A stretch of DNA of 64,000 nucleotides. Origin: Leptospira jelokensis. Its GTDB lineage: Bacteria; Spirochaetota; Leptospiria; Leptospirales; Leptospiraceae. Of this stretch, positions 62,639-64,000 are shown piece after piece (position 1 is the first letter of the stretch; each line of letters starts with the position of its first letter). Location: positions 768,628 to 832,627 of the forward strand of contig NZ_RQGH01000026.1 in NCBI RefSeq assembly GCF_004769635.1, written 5' to 3'. The notes below the pieces were generated by a model. That model searched no databases and had not been told where the DNA came from. It saw nothing but the letters and a program-made list of their open reading frames with translations. Made by a program: the position numbers and the translations under genes.

Positions 62639-63922
62639 TTAGTGGGCGATATAAAAATAAATTAATTTTAGAATCTCTATCTTACGAACCGGTTTTGCTA
62701 AGTAAGAGGTAATGCCAGCTAAAAAACTCTTTTTAATTTCCTCTTTTTGTACGTTTGCAGAAATTGCGATGATAGGAGTTTCACCACTTTTGTTTTTTGT
62801 TTTTACTTGTTCATGGATTCGAATTTGTTTTGTTGCTTCCATTCCATCCATTTCTGGCATTTGCATATCCATCAAAACTAAATCATAGTTTCCAGATTGG
62901 AATTTATCAAATGCTTCTTTTCCATTTTGTGCGACTTCCAATTGGATGGGATATTTACGTAAAAAAGTTTTGATGATGAATACATTTTCATTTGAATCTT
63001 CTGCCAAAAGGATTTTGCATGGTGGAAAATTTTCGGGGTCTGGTAATTCTAAATCAAGCCAGTGTTGGTTTTGATTTGATTCTCTATGGAGTAATCCTTC
63101 ATAAGGAATTTCAATATGAAAGGTAGAACCCTTTCCAATTTCACTTTGAACAGAAATTGTTCCATTCATCAATAAAATCAATTTTTTTGTAATCGATAAT
63201 CCAAGTCCAGTTCCTCCATATTTGCGAGTTGTGGAACTATCTACTTGCGTAAAACTTTCAAAAATGGATTGCAGTTTGTCGTTTGGAATCCCAATTCCTG
63301 TATCTTCGATTTCAAAAACCAAATGGCTTTTATCTTCGCTTAACATTAATTTGATAAAGATACTTCCTTTTTCAGTAAACTTCATCGCATTTCCGATCAG
63401 ATTAATCAAAATCTGTTGGATTCTAGTGGAATCTCCTTTGATCATTGGGGAAATTTCTTTACTAATGGAATGGGAAATATGAATTCCTTTTGATTTTGCT
63501 TTCATCAAAAATAGAGATATAGTTTCTTTCATCAAATCATGAATCGAAAATGTAACGGATTCCATTTCTAGTTTCCCAGATTCGATCCTCGAAAAATCTA
63601 AAATATCATTGATGATATTGTACAAAGCCCTTCCTGAATTTCGAAGTACGGTAAGATATTCTGTCTGTTCTTCTGATAATTCCGTTTCATTTAAAGTATC
63701 AGCCATACCTAAAATGGCATTGAGTGGTGTTCTAATTTCATGGCTCATTGAGGCTAAAAAATCCGTTTTCGCCTGGGATGCTTTTTTTGCCTCAGATTCC
63801 CTTTCTTTCGCAATGATCATTTGTTCGCGTAATAATTTTTCTCGGATTACTTGTTGGGAAACATCTGAAATCTGAATCATACAAAATCGATTTGGCTCGT
63901 CATCAATTGAGATCGGTATCAC
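62639..63922 (-). CDS. Hybrid histidine kinase (HisKA-HATPase-receiver), 5' part at window edge
   Basis: The visible 427 residues are the end of a PAS domain (FCMIQISDVSQQV), a HisKA domain with the phosphorylated His in SMSHEIRTPLNAI, a HATPase (NLIGNAMKF, DTGIGI, GGTGLGLSI) and a receiver with Asp in LVLMDMQMPEMDG and Lys in YLAKPV. The frame could start at GTG 63922, but an in-frame stop lies at 63938-63940. Upstream, a different frame (stop at 63919) reads as PAS-like sequence. A frameshift, a sequencing error or a two-gene overlap (GTGA) are the alternatives. Confidence 0.8.
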   Translation of the reverse strand: MIPISIDDEPNRFCMIQISDVSQQVIREKLLREQMIIAKERESEAKKASQAKTDFLASMSHEIRTPLNAILGMADTLNETELSEEQTEYLTVLRNSGRALYNIINDILDFSRIESGKLEMESVTFSIHDLMKETISLFLMKAKSKGIHISHSISKEISPMIKGDSTRIQQILINLIGNAMKFTEKGSIFIKLMLSEDKSHLVFEIEDTGIGIPNDKLQSIFESFTQVDSSTTRKYGGTGLGLSITKKLILLMNGTISVQSEIGKGSTFHIEIPYEGLLHRESNQNQHWLDLELPDPENFPPCKILLAEDSNENVFIIKTFLRKYPIQLEVAQNGKEAFDKFQSGNYDLVLMDMQMPEMDGMEATKQIRIHEQVKTKNKSGETPIIAISANVQKEEIKKSFLAGITSYLAKPVRKIEILKLIYFYIAH

Positions 63923-64000
63923 ATGTAGGTATCGATTTCATTGAGAAACCAATCACTGCCGATAAAATCATTCCTGTTTTGGAAAACATATGAACCACCT

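Overview
The window is a dense, AT-rich bacterial chromosome segment that I read as Leptospira, probably a member of the saprophytic side of the genus. No ribosomal or species marker is present, so this rests on gene content. The supporting content is ThyX instead of ThyA, two 7TMR-DISM/SpoIIE phosphatases, many lipoproteins with loose spirochaetal lipoboxes, a class III adenylate cyclase, a stand-alone FliG-like domain, TTG/GTG starts and short intergenic gaps. I support about 60 protein genes and two tRNA genes (Gly-TCC and Pro-GGG). I saw no rRNA, CRISPR array, phage or transposase.

Layout. 1-7090: the end of a gene cut by the window edge, a 7TM phosphatase, an Old Yellow Enzyme, then an ArsR - double AHSA1 - MATE - DUF1801 operon with a palindromic operator candidate over its start. 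7091-7501: a GC-rich patch bounded by a 33-bp direct repeat that includes the 3' end of tRNA-Gly. 7526-12799: M32 carboxypeptidase, a FliG-like domain, DUF423, a zinc-ribbon protein, a CPBP protease pair and a LysM/M23 peptidase. 12846-16227: a four-gene operon (ACAD10/11-type dehydrogenase, APH-like kinase, DUF6285 protein, histidine phosphatase) matching the 4-hydroxyacyl-CoA module of the Pseudomonas lva pathway. 16245-33093: housekeeping and envelope genes (aldo/keto reductase, acylphosphatase, RppH, SixA, phasin-like, PON-like esterase, YdeI, lipase, RuvC, acyl-CoA dehydrogenase, lipoproteins, PagL-like barrel, START protein, beta-lactamase-fold hydrolase, methyltransferase), then a TerB protein with a large Ser-rich, zinc-ribbon membrane protein.

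33214-44976: metG, an adenylate cyclase - HisI-like - rhodanese run, a GAF-like/hydrolase fusion, thyX, and a FecR(CxxCH) - porin - DsbD operon. 45043-50036: nitronate monooxygenase, the second 7TM phosphatase, a zinc alcohol dehydrogenase and a helical protein. 50135-57078: a tightly coupled run of a secreted helical protein, rhomboid protease, MDR dehydrogenase, an 816-residue protein with a divergent S-adenosylhomocysteine-hydrolase-like C-terminal half, a Nudix hydrolase and a membrane-anchored nitrilase-fold protein lacking the catalytic Cys. 57178-64000: a small Cys protein, a propeller-like lipoprotein with an EcsC-like partner, prfA, a subtilase lipoprotein followed by a separate prodomain-like gene, and a hybrid histidine kinase whose PAS-coding start is interrupted at the right edge.

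The strongest candidates for undescribed biology are the SAHH-like/Nudix/nitrilase-like run, the HisI-like protein whose metal motif seems to have moved to an N-terminal repeat, the lva-like operon in a spirochaete, and the split subtilase/prodomain pair. All family calls come from reading motifs by eye; no database search was run.
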